Shown piece after piece: positions 12,126-23,560 of a stretch of 64,000 nucleotides of DNA. The DNA comes from Rhipicephalus microplus (taxonomy: Eukaryota > Arthropoda > Arachnida > Ixodida > Ixodidae): NCBI RefSeq assembly GCF_043290135.1, contig NW_027464588.1, positions 1,189,501 to 1,253,500 on the forward strand, given 5' to 3'. The notes under the pieces were generated by a model. The model did not search any database. It was given only the letters and a program-made list of their open reading frames with translations, and was not told where the DNA came from. Each line of letters begins with the position of its first letter. The first letter of the stretch is position 1. The translations under genes and the position numbers were made by a program.

Positions 12126-12780
12126 AGTTTTTCCGACCTATAACCAGGAGTTCACTGCACTGAAACCGAAACTCAGATCAACATGTCTACGTTGGACATT
12201 CTCTCATTCTAACAAAGATTACCTATAGCCTTCCGAGCTTCCGTCTTATGTTTGACTGTATCTCCATGACTGTGTCACTGTAAGCAACAAAGCATCATTC
12301 CTTAATACCACACTTATCTAACATAAGTGGGATATGAATAGCGTGGCTAGAGTAATATGCGTGTAACACTACGCCGGTTACCCGAAAAATTTCCTGCATC
12401 TGCCCATTCCTTCAAAACAACTTTCCAGTAGGGTATAGTCTTGCACACAAATACTTAAGTAAGCACGTAAGCTAGAGATTTTTTTTTTAGATATACACAT
12501 CAGTAGCCTGGTAACCGTGGTAACCGTACACTGTACTTGGTAACCGTACATTTACTTCACGAAACTTCCTTTTTCGTTTCTGCTAGTTAGAGGTGAACTT
12601 GTATGCGTTTTTAATTCTAATAAAATTGAACTATATATACGACGCTTCATCTCTGCATAGGAATAGAGCAGTGTAGTTTAATTATTGCGGACATCTCGTA
12701 CCGAATCCCAATTATGTATTTCATACACGACGTAGGTATCTCAGACTATTGGAATACTTAGGAATAAAAAAAATTGGCAG
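12126..12780. other. Unassigned spacer
   Basis: AT-rich DNA with no gene visible. A short repeated GGTAACCGTAC phrase occurs twice at about 12,515-12,555. Confidence 0.45.
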
Positions 12781-12784
12781 CTTA

Positions 12785-13020
12785 TCCACGGAGAGAATGA
12801 TGGAGAGTGGGGCGAAGCATTGGTCCGTCCATTCGTTCTTGTTTCCGTTCATTCATGCGCCCGTCTGTGTGACCGTCCATGCGTCCATCCGCCCATCCGT
12901 GCGTGCATCTGTTCGTGCGTCCGTCCCTGCGTTCGTCCATGCATCCGCCCCTGCGTCCGTTCATGCGTCCATCCATGCATCTGTCTGTATGTCCGTTCGT
13001 CCATCTATTCAACACTCCAA
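12785..13020. repeat. Degenerate (CCGT/CCAT)-type tandem repeat
   Basis: A GAATGATGGAGAGTGGGGCG lead-in is followed by about 200 bp of degenerate TCCGTCCATGCGTCC units. The same lead-in and units recur at 28,395-28,490, so this is a dispersed repeat with a microsatellite body. Long Val/Ser/Arg-rich frames on both strands are artefacts of it. Confidence 0.85.
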
Positions 13021-13293
13021 GTACCACCATCTCGCATCTTATCATCATATATTCCTCATATAGAAGCACCGCCATCCAGCGGACATTCCAAGGACTAAAC
13101 GAGAGGTGGCACACGCACACTTTCTTACGACTTGCGCTTCGGGTCTACTTCCCACCTTTAACCACCTCGAGTTCATGGTATATACTAGTTCACTGTATTC
13201 ATGGCACTGCGGCCCGATGCTCGCTGAACTTTTCTAAAACAAAGGAGGTTACGCCCAGCGAGTATAACGTAGCAACCTTTTCTTGTCAGATAG
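13021..13293. repeat. Spacer between degenerate tandem repeat and hairpin element
   Basis: The sequence continues without a visible break from the CCGT-type repeat toward the hairpin at 13,294. A frame of 147 residues covers it, but its first part is microsatellite-derived and no domain is seen. It is likely part of the same repeated unit. Confidence 0.4.
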
Positions 13294-13409
13294 TGCTCAA
13301 TGTACATGCCAATGGCTGCTAATGGGGATCGCAGCGTGCGCGTTAACTAAAAGCCGAATGCTCCTGTCTCTCATTCTCCATTAGCAGCCATTGGCATGTA
13401 CATTGAGCA
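13294..13409. repeat. Hairpin element with perfect 32-bp arms
   Basis: The left arm (13,294-13,325), starting TGCTCAATGTACATGCCAAT, is repeated exactly in reverse complement at 13,378-13,409, around a 52-nt loop. A half copy, loop plus right arm only, lies at 49,429-49,516, so this is a dispersed family. Perfect arms beside degenerate flanks suggest recent formation or gene conversion between the arms. Confidence 0.9.
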
Positions 13410-13479
13410 TTATTTTTTATTGTTTAACAACGTACAGAAGAAATGTTTCGAAGTTCTTTTAGATAGCTTTCGTCTCCTA

Positions 13480-13560
13480 AATAAACAAAAACAAAGGGGA
13501 ACTAGAAAAGATGGGACACAGGGAAGGAGCAGACAGAATGGGCGCTCACTGCCAACTGAT
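13480..13560. repeat. Probable dispersed retroelement fragment
   Basis: A short block containing GATGGGACACAGGGAAGGAG and GCGCTCACTGCCAACTGA, followed by a T-run. I recognise the phrase as typical of tick repeats, possibly a LINE terminal region, but I cannot name the family. No frame of interest. Confidence 0.4.
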
Positions 13561-14455
13561 TTTTTTTTATTATGAAAGACTTGGGGAAAATACACAGATA
13601 ATCTGTTGCAAAGTTTGAGGGAGTGTGAAATTCAATTGCTTTGACGTCTCGTCTGATTGCCTTCCGCGTTCCGTCTTTTCACGCTCTGCTTTTATTTTCA
13701 GACAATGCACCAACTCGCCCCGCAACGGATTCTGTTAAGCTTTCATCTTGTGGTCTTTCAATTTTTCTCTCTATGTGACCAGAGATACTCTACCAACACA
13801 GATTTCGCTCCACAGCGATCACCGCCGTGTAGTCGAAATTCCTGCAGCGCCGCACCTGTACTTCGTTGTTCCTTCAGGCAATTTAAGTAGTGGGAAACCA
13901 CTTTCGTGGTGTGGATGGTTGCGATCGAAGACTGAACAATGTCGTGTGGCCATCCCCGAAATCACCTAAAACTTCAAATGATTTATGCATCGCTTTTCGC
14001 AGCATTTTTATTTATCTTTTTATGCACACTATTGCGATTCTCTGGGATACTCTTGAATGTAAGCGATACTAATGGTATTTTTTTCCAAAGGCAGCCTAGT
14101 GTAAAATACATTGAAGCAATAAGTACCACTTTACAACTGCGTCAAGCACAGCATTATGACTGTGACAATACAATAGGTAGGTCAAAGTGTTACTCTAGCT
14201 TCATTATCCGTATCTTGAGTCGCAACTTGAGGCCTTCATAAATATGCGCCGCTGTTGACCAATGTCCTACGGCTGCCGCTAAGACACTTTCATATAACTA
14301 GCATATGGCATAACTAATGAACGAGAACGAATTCAAGAACTAATTTCTGAAAAACGCTATCAGAAGCCAACTGATAACGAAACAATGAAGGCAGATGCAG
14401 GAAGTGTTATTCGTAGAATCACCAAAGTTTAGTAATTATTTGATAAAGGTGACAT
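13561..14455. other. Unassigned spacer with short overlapping frames
   Basis: Several frames of 60-100 residues overlap in different phases. None shows a domain or codon pattern I can support, and none has clear splice signals. Nothing else recognised. Confidence 0.45.
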
Positions 14456-14684
14456 GAATGGACGGATGGACAGACATACAGAAAGACAGACATGCAGATA
14501 GATGCACGGACATACATACATACATACATAATTACATATTTACATAATACATACATACATACATACATACATACATACATACATACATACATACTTTATT
14601 GTGAGTTCAAAAAAAAAATCCTGGGCTCGCACCATAAACATACAGCAAGTCAATCAGTCGGTCGGTCGGTCGGTCGGTCGGTCG

Positions 14685-14778
<94 letters not shown>
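14456..14778. repeat. Compound microsatellite: (ACAT)n, then (GTCG)n joined to (CAGC)n
   Basis: A GACAGACA-rich lead-in passes into ACAT repeats (14,512-14,594). After a 60-bp spacer come GTCG units (about 14,657-14,687), which switch directly into CAGC units (14,687-14,778). The Gln-Pro-Ala-Ser and Trp-Leu-Ala-Gly repeat frames on the two strands are artefacts of the 4-nt unit. Confidence 0.95.
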
Positions 14779-14779
<1 letters not shown>

Positions 14780-14789
14780 TATCGTTCAT

Positions 14790-15992
14790 GGTTTACCAAT
14801 AAAACCCTTCGAAGCTTCGCCCCACTCATAACCATTCACTCCGTGGATATGCTGCGATTTCTTTTCTTTTGCTCAGTGACAGGAACTCCTCAGAAAAAGG
14901 TCATCTGAGCGTCAAATACAGAGAGACATCCCACTTCGCTTTACCACGCAATTTCTTCTTACAGCTGTATTTTACGGCACCACACATCTGTACCACGCTT
15001 TCCAATTAGGTGAGACTATCACAAGTGAATGAATATATACTGTAGTGTCATTTACTCAGTTTCTTCAAGGATACTAAGTAATAATGTAATAGGCAGATTC
15101 CTCAACCTTAATTATAATAAAATTATCTATATGGCGAATCGCTCTACTTTTTACAACCTAGTTTCCGCCGAACGCCATCTATATAACCTCACTATAACAA
15201 TGCATGTTTATTCGTGATATTAATACTAGTAAATTTCAGGGGTGCCGTGGATGAGGACCGAGTAGAGAGAGGAAAACTCCTGCTGGGTCCAGCGGTAAAA
15301 TGGCTCAGTTGTTCAGCTTGTCGCCTTGGTTTTTAGCAAATTTTAGACATCAGCCCCTTTGGTTTTGTGGCATGTGACTGTTATCAGCGTTGTGAGCACA
15401 TGGAATCGAGTGGAAATGAAAGTGGTTCGGCTTGGCGAGCATGGTGTGATCTGCATCACGCTACTGCGGGCAACACCTGGGGCTATGAAAACAAGCCCCT
15501 GTTGCAGAAATGGCGTGATAGTTTCGCTTGCTATTGTTATTCCGTATTGCCAGAGAGCGTTTGGTCTGTGTTTTAGATTCACGGGCGTGGTTCGACCGCT
15601 GTGAGGTGGTCATGGCCAGCGCAGCATCAAGACACGGTATCTGGATACCACGACCAATTTTTTTTTCAAAAGCGATGAATTCACTCCCGGAACCCAATAC
15701 AATGACATAAAACTAACCTCATACGGCTACCTATCCACACACTGCAGTGTGAAAGACTGTCAGGCGCACTTTCTGCTACAGTGCGAAGGAAAGAAGGAAC
15801 AAAGATTAAGTGGAAGGACAGTTCTAGTGGGAAGGAAGCAACCCAGTGTTACAAGCACCTGCTGCAATCTTCAGGCACCCGGTCGAACAGAGCCCACTCA
15901 TAGCGCTGGCTCGGTGGGTGGTCCAGGCCAGAAGGTTTCTAGAATAAGGGACCCTCCGACCTCCACTAACTGGTCATGCATCAATAAACGTT
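14790..15992. other. Unassigned spacer
   Basis: Short frames only. A GC-richer patch at about 15,740-15,990 ends near an AATAAA (15,983), but no exon, domain or splice pattern supports a gene. Confidence 0.45.
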
Positions 15993-16051
15993 GCGTCTCT
16001 CATATTCATATAGTGGTTTTGGGACGTTAAACCCCACAAATCAATCAATCA
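15993..16051 (+). mobile_element. Severely 5'-truncated Ruka-type SINE with 13-bp target duplication
   Basis: Only the 3' end of the SINE is present: TCTCATATTCATATAGTGG, the GGGACGTTAAACCCCAC motif and an (ATCA)n tail. It is bracketed by ATCAATAAACGTT at 15,980-15,992 and 16,052-16,064, so the truncation took place during insertion and is not later loss. At 59 bp it is about a quarter of a full copy. Confidence 0.85.
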
Positions 16052-16064
16052 ATCAATAAACGTT

Positions 16065-17849
16065 TTTTTCTCGTTGTCCAGAATTAAAATTACATTTTTT
16101 GTACTGCCACATTGTTCCAGCATTCTCGTAGAACTTCAGTTGACGCAAATTTTCTCGACTTCCATTATATCGAGGTTTATTTTATATAGCGAAACGAAAA
16201 AAGCAAGAAAAACCTGTGAATGGTTGCAGATATGTGCAAAAGGTATATATACTTATGTAGATATATAACCTAATACACCACACTTACCGAGCAGAGCCGT
16301 CACCATATTGTCTCCTGTCCTCTCACAAGCCAAGTGTGTGGGAATCCGTAAATTAAGCTTGCGTATTTTTTCGCCAATAATGTCACTATCATCATTTAAA
16401 AACCGTGCTGTAATTTCTCAGAAACCCAGAAAAGAAATTGAGGTAGTCCCACGTACCATCTGTAGACTTCCATTTTCCAGGAAAACACGTTCATATATCG
16501 CTCAGATGAGAGTAATATTGAATCACGAAGCACGAGAAGCGAGCCCCTCCGCGTCGTCGCTTCACGCAGCTTTTCCACTGGAAGCACACCGTCGTTCTCT
16601 GTAGAACATTCAAACAAACATCTCCCATGTCCCATTTCGAAGCGTTATGAGTACCAGGAAACAGAGAGCGAACGAGCCGTAAAGATTTTAAGGCAAAAAA
16701 AAAAGATAAAGTAGGTCATTATATTTGAAAAAAAAAATAGGTTGAGCGAGGTGTAACGCACACGTGCGAGAAATTCAAGAGGGTGAAATTTAGGCATTGT
16801 TATGCCGCTTTTCACGAACAACAACATCGGTTTCATTCACTGGCAATGAGCTTCCATAATATGCCATGGCCGCTTTTTTTCTATCTTTATACGGTGAGTT
16901 ATGTCGCTTTCAATGGAGTTCGTTTAAAATTGTTCCCATAAGCAGCTAGCTGTGATTCTGAGTCTGTGAACTCAGCATCAAGAATTTGATTTTCTTTCAG
17001 AGAACAGCGTTGTGAGCGACGCCAAATTTTCGTAAATAGGGCAATTTCTGAAAACGTGTCATGCATAGTAAAACAAAAAAGGAAAAAAAAACTGTGGAGC
17101 GGAGGGGTAAAGCTGTGAGGCTAGGACATAGCTTCTCGGGGCATAGCTTATACGCGCGTATAGAGAGCTCGCATGATACGCAGACCATTATTTGCGGTAA
17201 ATGTAGCGATGCGCGCTTAGCGTATAGGCTACATACGTGCCCTATCATTCAATCACGTTTTTAAACGAGAATACGTGCCGCCGGAACACCATAAGCCATG
17301 CAAAAAAAAAAACATTTCAAGGTTCGTCGTGTCGTTGAACCTAAAAGGTGATGCGGGGGAGAATAGGTGCTGAAGCGCGGTCCGAGCGCTTTTTCTTTTT
17401 ACAAAAGATATAGATTGCAGTGTTTAGAGCGTCGTTAAAACTCCACCAAATGGGGTTTTAAGCACGCTCAAATGTGAAACGAGTAGTCACAGCGGCAAAC
17501 TACTGCATCGTGATTTTAAAACAATCTCCGGTCATTAAACATGTGTCACAGCCGACGAAAGCATGAGCGAGAAACGCGAATTGTTTTCTGAACCATCCAA
17601 TCCAACGATCTCTTTGTTAACGGGACGACCCTTTTGTTAATTACGGCAAAGACTGTGTGTCCTGAGCGTGTTTTACTGCCCCGTATTTTGCGCTATTCTG
17701 TCATAATGTTCATGAACCGACTACAATCAGCTTAAACATAAGTCTGGAGAGACGCCACCCAGACGACAAAAGCGCGATTGGCAGTTGGCCCTAGCGACTA
17801 TATACGTAATGGTACCTACCGCTCACGAGACGGAAACGGAGGCGTAGAC
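16065..17849. other. Unassigned AT-rich spacer
   Basis: Many A- and T-runs, short frames only, no protein domain or RNA gene recognised over about 1.8 kb. Confidence 0.45.
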
Positions 17850-17995
17850 AAAATTGTTTTTTTTTTTGGGGGGGGGGGGTCACCTTTTTGAAAGATCATA
17901 TATTTAAGCTATATACAGTAGCTAAAACAATTTTAGGTGTTTGGGTGAGGGGGCACAGGCCCGGCGTGCCGCCCCCTGGCTGCGTCACTGACCGG
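17850..17995. repeat. Poly(T)/poly(G) tract and dispersed-repeat tail
   Basis: A T-run passes into a G-run (17,858-17,879). About 70 bp later comes GCCGCCCCCTGGCTGCGTCACTG, split as GCCGCCCCCTGGC and TGCGTCACTG, a phrase like the ends of widespread invertebrate repeats. No coding content. Confidence 0.45.
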
Positions 17996-18195
17996 AAGAA
18001 GGAGTTACCTGCGGCGCAGCTTATGACATCCACATGAAGTGCGAGATCATTGGTGAAGGATAATATTTACTAGAACGTGTTGCTGGGCTAGTTGGTTTCA
18101 TAAAGAAGAAATTAGCGACGCAATCCACATGGATGGAAGAAAGGTAGGCAACAAGTTAAAACATCAGCTTGCAACCTACATAAAGCGGTTTCGCC

Positions 18196-18227
18196 GGATA
18201 GATATCGCAACAATGCGATATCTATCC
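18196..18227. repeat. Perfect 14-bp stem-loop
   Basis: GGATAGATATCGCA, a four-base loop, and its exact reverse complement. The stem itself contains the GATATC palindrome. Nothing downstream shows what it does. It may be a small inverted duplication. Confidence 0.7.
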
Positions 18228-19040
18228 TGCTGTATTAATGAAGATGTGTTTTTCTCGACATTGTAACCCCCCTGCTGCAGCGCCTTCGGGCTAAGCGGGC
18301 TAATCATTGAATAAAGAATAAAAAAACAACAACGACGTAACAGGAACATTGGTACAAGCAAGGAACTGAATAAAAAGCCATGTCTAGCATTCATCTTTAT
18401 TGCGCAGCCATCTCACAGAGTACGAAATCTTCATTACCTTAAATTGCCAAGTATGGCTGCTCTGGTTTATTTTATTATTAATTCTAGTATACATAGATAA
18501 AAAAGGCACAGCTTTGCTGCAAAGGCGAAGCAATGAACGGAATAGCAACAAGCTGGAAGGTCACGCGCCGAATGGCATGCAGATCGAAACGTGCCCCACC
18601 ATTTCTCACGCACAAATGACTCACGACACGTACTCACAGGTGAATATGAACGTGAATAAGCGCCTCAGTTGTTACTTCGCTGTGTCTGAAAAGCGCGCCC
18701 TTTTCGCAAACAGAGACTGTGCAACTATTGCAGTGACCTTTGTGGGCCCGGTAACAACAACAAAATCGTTTCAGTGAAAGCTGAAGGCGAGCCAAGGCGT
18801 ACAATCCTCCCCACCGCGAAATAAGGGCGCACGAGTGAGCGTCCACTTCTCTTCTCTGTGGGGAAAAGTACGCGAAGGAGAAGAGAGCGCGCACCGCAGC
18901 GTCGGGACGATGTGGCGATGCACGCTCATTGCGCCATCTTGCTGCTAATGCTGAAAACACTGTAGTTTCTCCCGAGCGGCCCGTCAACAGCAATAAGTAG
19001 TAAATATAAATAGCTTGCCTACTTCGAAAATTGAAGAAGG
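18228..19040. other. Unassigned spacer, possible LINE tail near 18,270-18,330
   Basis: A CCTGCTGCAGCGCC patch followed by TTGAATAAAGAATAAAAAAA (18,307-18,327) resembles a LINE 3' end with an A-rich tail, but there is no coding part upstream. The rest carries short frames only. Confidence 0.35.
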
Positions 19041-19047
19041 TGCTCCT

Positions 19048-19160
19048 CCGTGGCTCAGTGGCTAACGCCTCGCACTCACGATTCAGAGGTCCCACGTTCG
19101 ATTCCGCGCGCTGAGTCTTTTTCGCGGTTATTTTCCTTTCTTGTGTTTACATATATGTAG
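19048..19160 (+). mobile_element. tRNA-like SINE head, second type
   Basis: GTGGCTCAGTGGCTAACGCC matches an RNA polymerase III A box and ACGTTCGATTCCGCGC matches a B box, about 50 nt apart. A pyrimidine-rich tail follows. The presumed acceptor arms do not pair well and there is no CCA-ready 3' end, so a SINE or tRNA relic is more likely than a working tRNA gene. Confidence 0.55.
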
Positions 19161-20580
19161 ATACGTGTACATCTACGGTGAGTGACGGTGACGTCATATT
19201 GGCGGTAAATTCAACGGAGAGTGTCCATATAATTGCTATTGCAATGGAATTGCTCTTCACATTTACCCTGTGTGACAGACGTGTCACTGATACACTTATT
19301 TCGCTTCACATTGATAAAATGCACCGACGAAAATTCACGCGCCACAGTGCTTTTGCTCCTTGCAAGTGTATGAATGCTTGTTTGGCTCAAATTTATCAGT
19401 CTTAGAGGGGAAAATGCAGCAGACTGCAAGAGTTGTACCGCGTGCAGCACGTTCAAATACTTTTTTGTCACGCGTTTGTTCTCTTCGAGAACGAGAAACA
19501 TTGCCTGCGTTGACGTTTTCTTTATCACGGTGGCTGATGAGTGCCGAGAAGACGACAGCTAAGTTTTGTCTGCACACAGCTCGTGGAGCAAAAACAATCG
19601 CGAGAGAAAGTTCACGCCTAGATCTTAATTAACATAGTGCGCTACTGCTTGCTTAATTAGCGGTAGCTCTGCCGTTTGCAACGGCTTTCAACGGGGAGTT
19701 AATTATAGCGCCTCTTCGGTGGAGATGAGTTCGCAGAACGATGTACTTGCTCGCCAAACAGATTGCGACAGTCTCATTCTACAGAGTTTTTTACCATAGT
19801 CACACAAACCAATTTCCCCGGCACCTGCAAGTAGTGAACGCCACATCCATGGGCGGGCTACCATTTCATTTCGTCGTCTTAAACTGAGCTTAGGAGGAGA
19901 CACCAGAATAGAAATAGACAGGATGAACACGTACTAACATCTGGTTTAATGAAATGACATGAAGTTGCCTCCTTGAGCAGATACGTGTGCGCAAGATCAG
20001 TAGTGACGATAGCGAACCACCCCCCTCAAGGTCCCTGCCTTCGCAAGAGAATCTAGCTTTTTCTGGATGAGATACACAAACGTTCGCCAATGCATTTCAT
20101 ATGGGCCATGTCTACCTATCTAAGAGGCTGCTTCTATTTCCAAGGCCCCCTTACATATTGCCCTTTCCATACCCTTTTGGAACACCAAAGTTAGGAGCTC
20201 AAGGTTTGCTGTGTGTTAAAAATATAGAAAATTACCGTCGTCACATCCCGGCATCATCTGTCTTCCTCTTCCATTTCGTTCCTAGCACACGTGTGCATAT
20301 TTGTACGGAATGAAGGAGCGTAGGCAGGTTGTGATACACAAGACTCATGCCCCAGCCCTCCAAATTTCTTTTTCGCCATAGCATAGAGAGGGATAAGTGA
20401 CTACTTCAAGAGGGTGTCCCCCTGAAATCAGGAAAGTGGCCTCCCCTACCCCCACCGAAAATATTTCTGTCTACACCCTTGGTGGCAAAACTTTCATGGG
20501 TGAGAGAGCAAGGACTGACAAAAAAAGAGCGATATCAAGAGAGAAATAGAGACAAACCTAGCACAAAAAAAGTTTCACGG
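19161..20580. other. Unassigned spacer
   Basis: Overlapping frames up to 105 residues on both strands, none with a domain. An imperfect local inverted repeat surrounds about 19,660-19,690 (GCCGTTTGCAACGGC). No gene supported. Confidence 0.4.
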
Positions 20581-20584
20581 TGAG

Positions 20585-20660
20585 ACGAAATCAGATCCCA
20601 CGGACCCATGGTTCGAAGGCGAGTGACCTAAGAACTCGGCTGTCCAAGTGGGCTAACAGA
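20585..20660 (-). mobile_element. tRNA-like fragment on the minus strand
   Basis: Read in reverse complement: TTAGCCCACTTGGACAGCCG, an anticodon-like TTCTTAGG region and a CTTCGAACCATGGG segment. The order is tRNA-like, but the arms pair poorly. It is probably a SINE head, and a diverged tRNA cannot be excluded. Confidence 0.35.
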
Positions 20661-21615
20661 GAACTACATAACATCGTGTACCCCTGTATAGCAAGAGGGC
20701 TGGATATAGAGAACCAAGAGCGAAGCACCAAGCAGTTGCAAAGATGAATAATCGCAAAAGTCTCATCATTTATCGATCTGCCTAATCATGGTTAGGTACT
20801 ACGAGCATGCCGTTTTGTGATGGGACGTTTTCCCGGTCCTCGTTGCAACACGAGACGTGCTAGCACTGTGAGCGTGGCCCGAAAGATTTCAATGAGACAA
20901 GAAGAAGAAATGGGCTCTACGAAATAGAGATGAGTGAGACGTATCTGTACGCTATAAAAACAACTTTTTTATGCACACGGAAATGACAGATGCTAAGCAG
21001 AAGGAACAGCACCTTGTCAAATATTATAAAGTTTGCGTAAAGCTATAGTAAAAAGAAGCGCCGTGAGTGGCGTTGAATTTGTCACACATAAATAATACAA
21101 AAGATAAAACCGAAAGAAACTCGTCAGTGTTCACAGATATTTAGATGTGTCTTCATGCAAAGCAAATGCCCTTGCTGCTCATACTGCTCACACTTATGCT
21201 TTGGAACTGTCCAGCAGCTAGGCGAACGTTGGCTCTAACCTGGTCGGCAATGCACTCTGGGCTGAACATCTAGCAGCAGACGAAACCAATTATGCATCCA
21301 CGTACTTCAGCTTCTCTTTCAAAGCAAGCAAGACACCTATTGTTTTGTTGACGATAAAAAAAAGTCTCAGGTGTATGTTACAGTTGCAAAAAACACCAAG
21401 CAGCTAAGTAGTACCGGACAACGGCCGAGGGACTCTTGTAACCAACCATGAGGCCTTACCCACGTCACAGCTTTCACGTGATCCCATCTGGCCTTTGCGC
21501 GATGCCGGTGCTTATCGAAGAATTCCGCCAGAACTGGTGTTACGATTCATTTGAACGTTAGGGCAGTTTCAGTTCAAGTTTTGCGTACGGAAGAGTAGCC
21601 GTATGCGAAAGCTTA
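20661..21615. other. Unassigned spacer, possible very old LINE remnant
   Basis: Around 21,200-21,560 one forward frame can be read as a weak RNase H-like and C-terminal LINE string broken by stops, but the resemblance is too low to call. No other feature seen. Confidence 0.25.
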
Positions 21616-21618
21616 GTT

Positions 21619-21619
<1 letters not shown>

Positions 21620-21670
<51 letters not shown>
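21620..21670. repeat. (TCAA)n microsatellite
   Basis: About 12 perfect TCAA units. The same unit forms the tail of the Ruka-type SINEs here, so this may be an expanded SINE tail, but no SINE body adjoins it. Confidence 0.9.
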
Positions 21671-21672
<2 letters not shown>

Positions 21673-22406
21673 CAAAAAACTTATTTTCACCAAAACCAAA
21701 AACATTTACGGTGAAAAAAGGTGGCCGGGAAAAAAGCTGTCCAATGATAGTCTGACAAAGCCCAAGCCACCCATCGGCGGTGAAACGACAGGGTACAGCA
21801 CCTGATAAAAGTGGGGAAAAATGCATACTAATGGTCGCTAAACAGTTACAAATTGACATCAAAGTGCATTCACTACGGGGACAGTTGCACTAAAAGGTCA
21901 AATATACCTAATTATGCACTTGCTAAAGATAAATAAGGAGGCAAAAAGAAAGAAAAACGAAAAGAAAAACAAGGACAAAAACATAACAAAAAGTGACACA
22001 GCCAATCGCTATAGGTTCGTTGAGTTTACCGGGAGAAAGAGAGAAATAGAGAGGAAAGGCAGGGATGTTATCCAAGTTTTTCTCGGTAAATCTGAAACAC
22101 CTGTGCATCAAAATCTGCCGAGGAGGACCCATACTGAATATGAAACGTCAGGTATATTGAACAAAAATTAAATTTAACAAGCCTCCATCTTCATGCACAT
22201 TAATTCATCCAAGTATAATAAGACACTGTCAAGAGACCTAACCCCCTTATTGTGCATGCCTCTGTTGAGCCAGTCCTCGAGTAACAGGAAAACGTTTAGG
22301 AAGATAGCGTTCAGCCCTTTCATAGCCTTAAACAAATGTAACACTATAGAAAACATTCTCAATCTGAATAAAAACGCCTACGCCATGCGAGATAACGTGA
22401 ATAAAT
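21671..22406. other. Unassigned A-rich spacer
   Basis: Lys/Asn-rich frames follow the A-rich composition (about 21,930-22,000). No domain, RNA gene or repeat family recognised. Confidence 0.4.
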
Positions 22407-22409
22407 TTA

Positions 22410-22552
22410 AACACACACACACACACACGCGCACACACACACGCACACACACGCGCACACGCGCACACACACGCATGCACACGCACACGCACGCAAGAAC
22501 GCACACACACACACACACACACGCGCGCGCGCGCACACACACATGCACAAAA
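22410..22552. repeat. Degenerate (CA)n/(CG)n microsatellite
   Basis: CA units with frequent CG interruptions over about 140 bp, including a CGCGCGCGCG block near 22,522. The Thr-His-rich frame is an artefact. Confidence 0.95.
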
Positions 22553-23390
22553 AGCGATTAAGTCTTGACCTCATAAGCCCAATCCACTTTATACGTGTAC
22601 AAATAAAAGGTGATAACGTGGTCTTCTGAAGAATCTAACGCGGAGCTTACGCTTTGCCAGATATTCGAAGTGAACCATTGAAAAAAAAGAAGAAACAGCG
22701 AGCGATAGGAGGGGGTGGTGTAGGCGTCGTTGATTGCCTCAGCTTTGTAAACAACGACGAAGAATGAAAAAGAAAAAAAAAAACTCGAACAAGTGAACCT
22801 GCATCTCTGTGCTCGTAGAGCGAGCCTTGATGGACGACACGCTGGCGTAAATGATCACTCCTGCTGGAACCCAAACAACTTGGTGAGGAAAAAAAAGAAA
22901 AAAAAAATGTAGCGTGCCACGATGATTTGAGCAAGTGCAGTTTCCCTCTTAATTTTATCATACATGTTTTAGAGCTGCAAGAAAACAATGAGAAGGAAAT
23001 AGGTTGCTTAAAGAGCGCTGTTCCTGCCCATATGATCTAGTCGAGCGTGGGCTAAGCGCTGGGGAAACGTGACGCGGTGATGGCAAGAGAACTGGGAGTG
23101 TAGAGGGGTGTAATCAATTGCTGCCGTGTACCTAGAACGTCAACTGGTGTATACGTAGCCTCGAGCAGCGCAGCACAGCCTTTGCATCTTACTTCGGCAC
23201 TCGTTGCCCAGGAACGCTGGTTGTTGTTTTGAAATTCGCAGGAGTGAGCTATTCGAAAAGGGAAGCTGTCAAAAGAAGTTCATTTACACTATGTACAAAG
23301 AAAGAAAATTTCATAATATTCTAGTTAATAGAAGGGGCACATAGACATGAGTAAATTTGTGTGCCATGACAAACATCAATATGTTGTATG
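22553..23390. other. Unassigned spacer
   Basis: Several A-runs and short frames. No gene or recognised repeat. Confidence 0.45.
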
Positions 23391-23393
23391 TGC

Positions 23394-23560
23394 TTAGAAA
23401 AAGTGTTGGACAACTTCGAGTACTTCATACTCATTGATGAAAGAGCAATAGTGGGCCGTCCCGAGTACTTCGTACTCAACTATGGGGAATCCGCGTTTAG
23501 AAAAAGTGTTCAACGATTAGTGTACGTAGTACTCTACTGTGGGAGGATATAAAGCCTTTC
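23394..23560. repeat. Two-copy tandem repeat, period about 103 bp
   Basis: TTAGAAAAAGTGTT occurs at 23,394 and 23,497. Each is followed by GAGTACTTC or GTACGTAGTACTC phrases. The second copy is diverged. Confidence 0.6.

Noticed and set aside
12749..13322. Overlapping Val/Ser/Arg- and Gly/Asp/Arg-rich frames
   Set aside because: Present in several frames on both strands over a degenerate tandem repeat, so not a gene.
14492..14908. 138-codon frame with Gln-Pro-Ala-Ser repeats, and its complementary Trp-Leu-Ala-Gly frame
   Set aside because: Both derive from the CAGC tract.
21200..21560. RNase H-like LINE remnant
   Set aside because: The similarity by eye is only a few residues and broken by stops. 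Needs a profile search.
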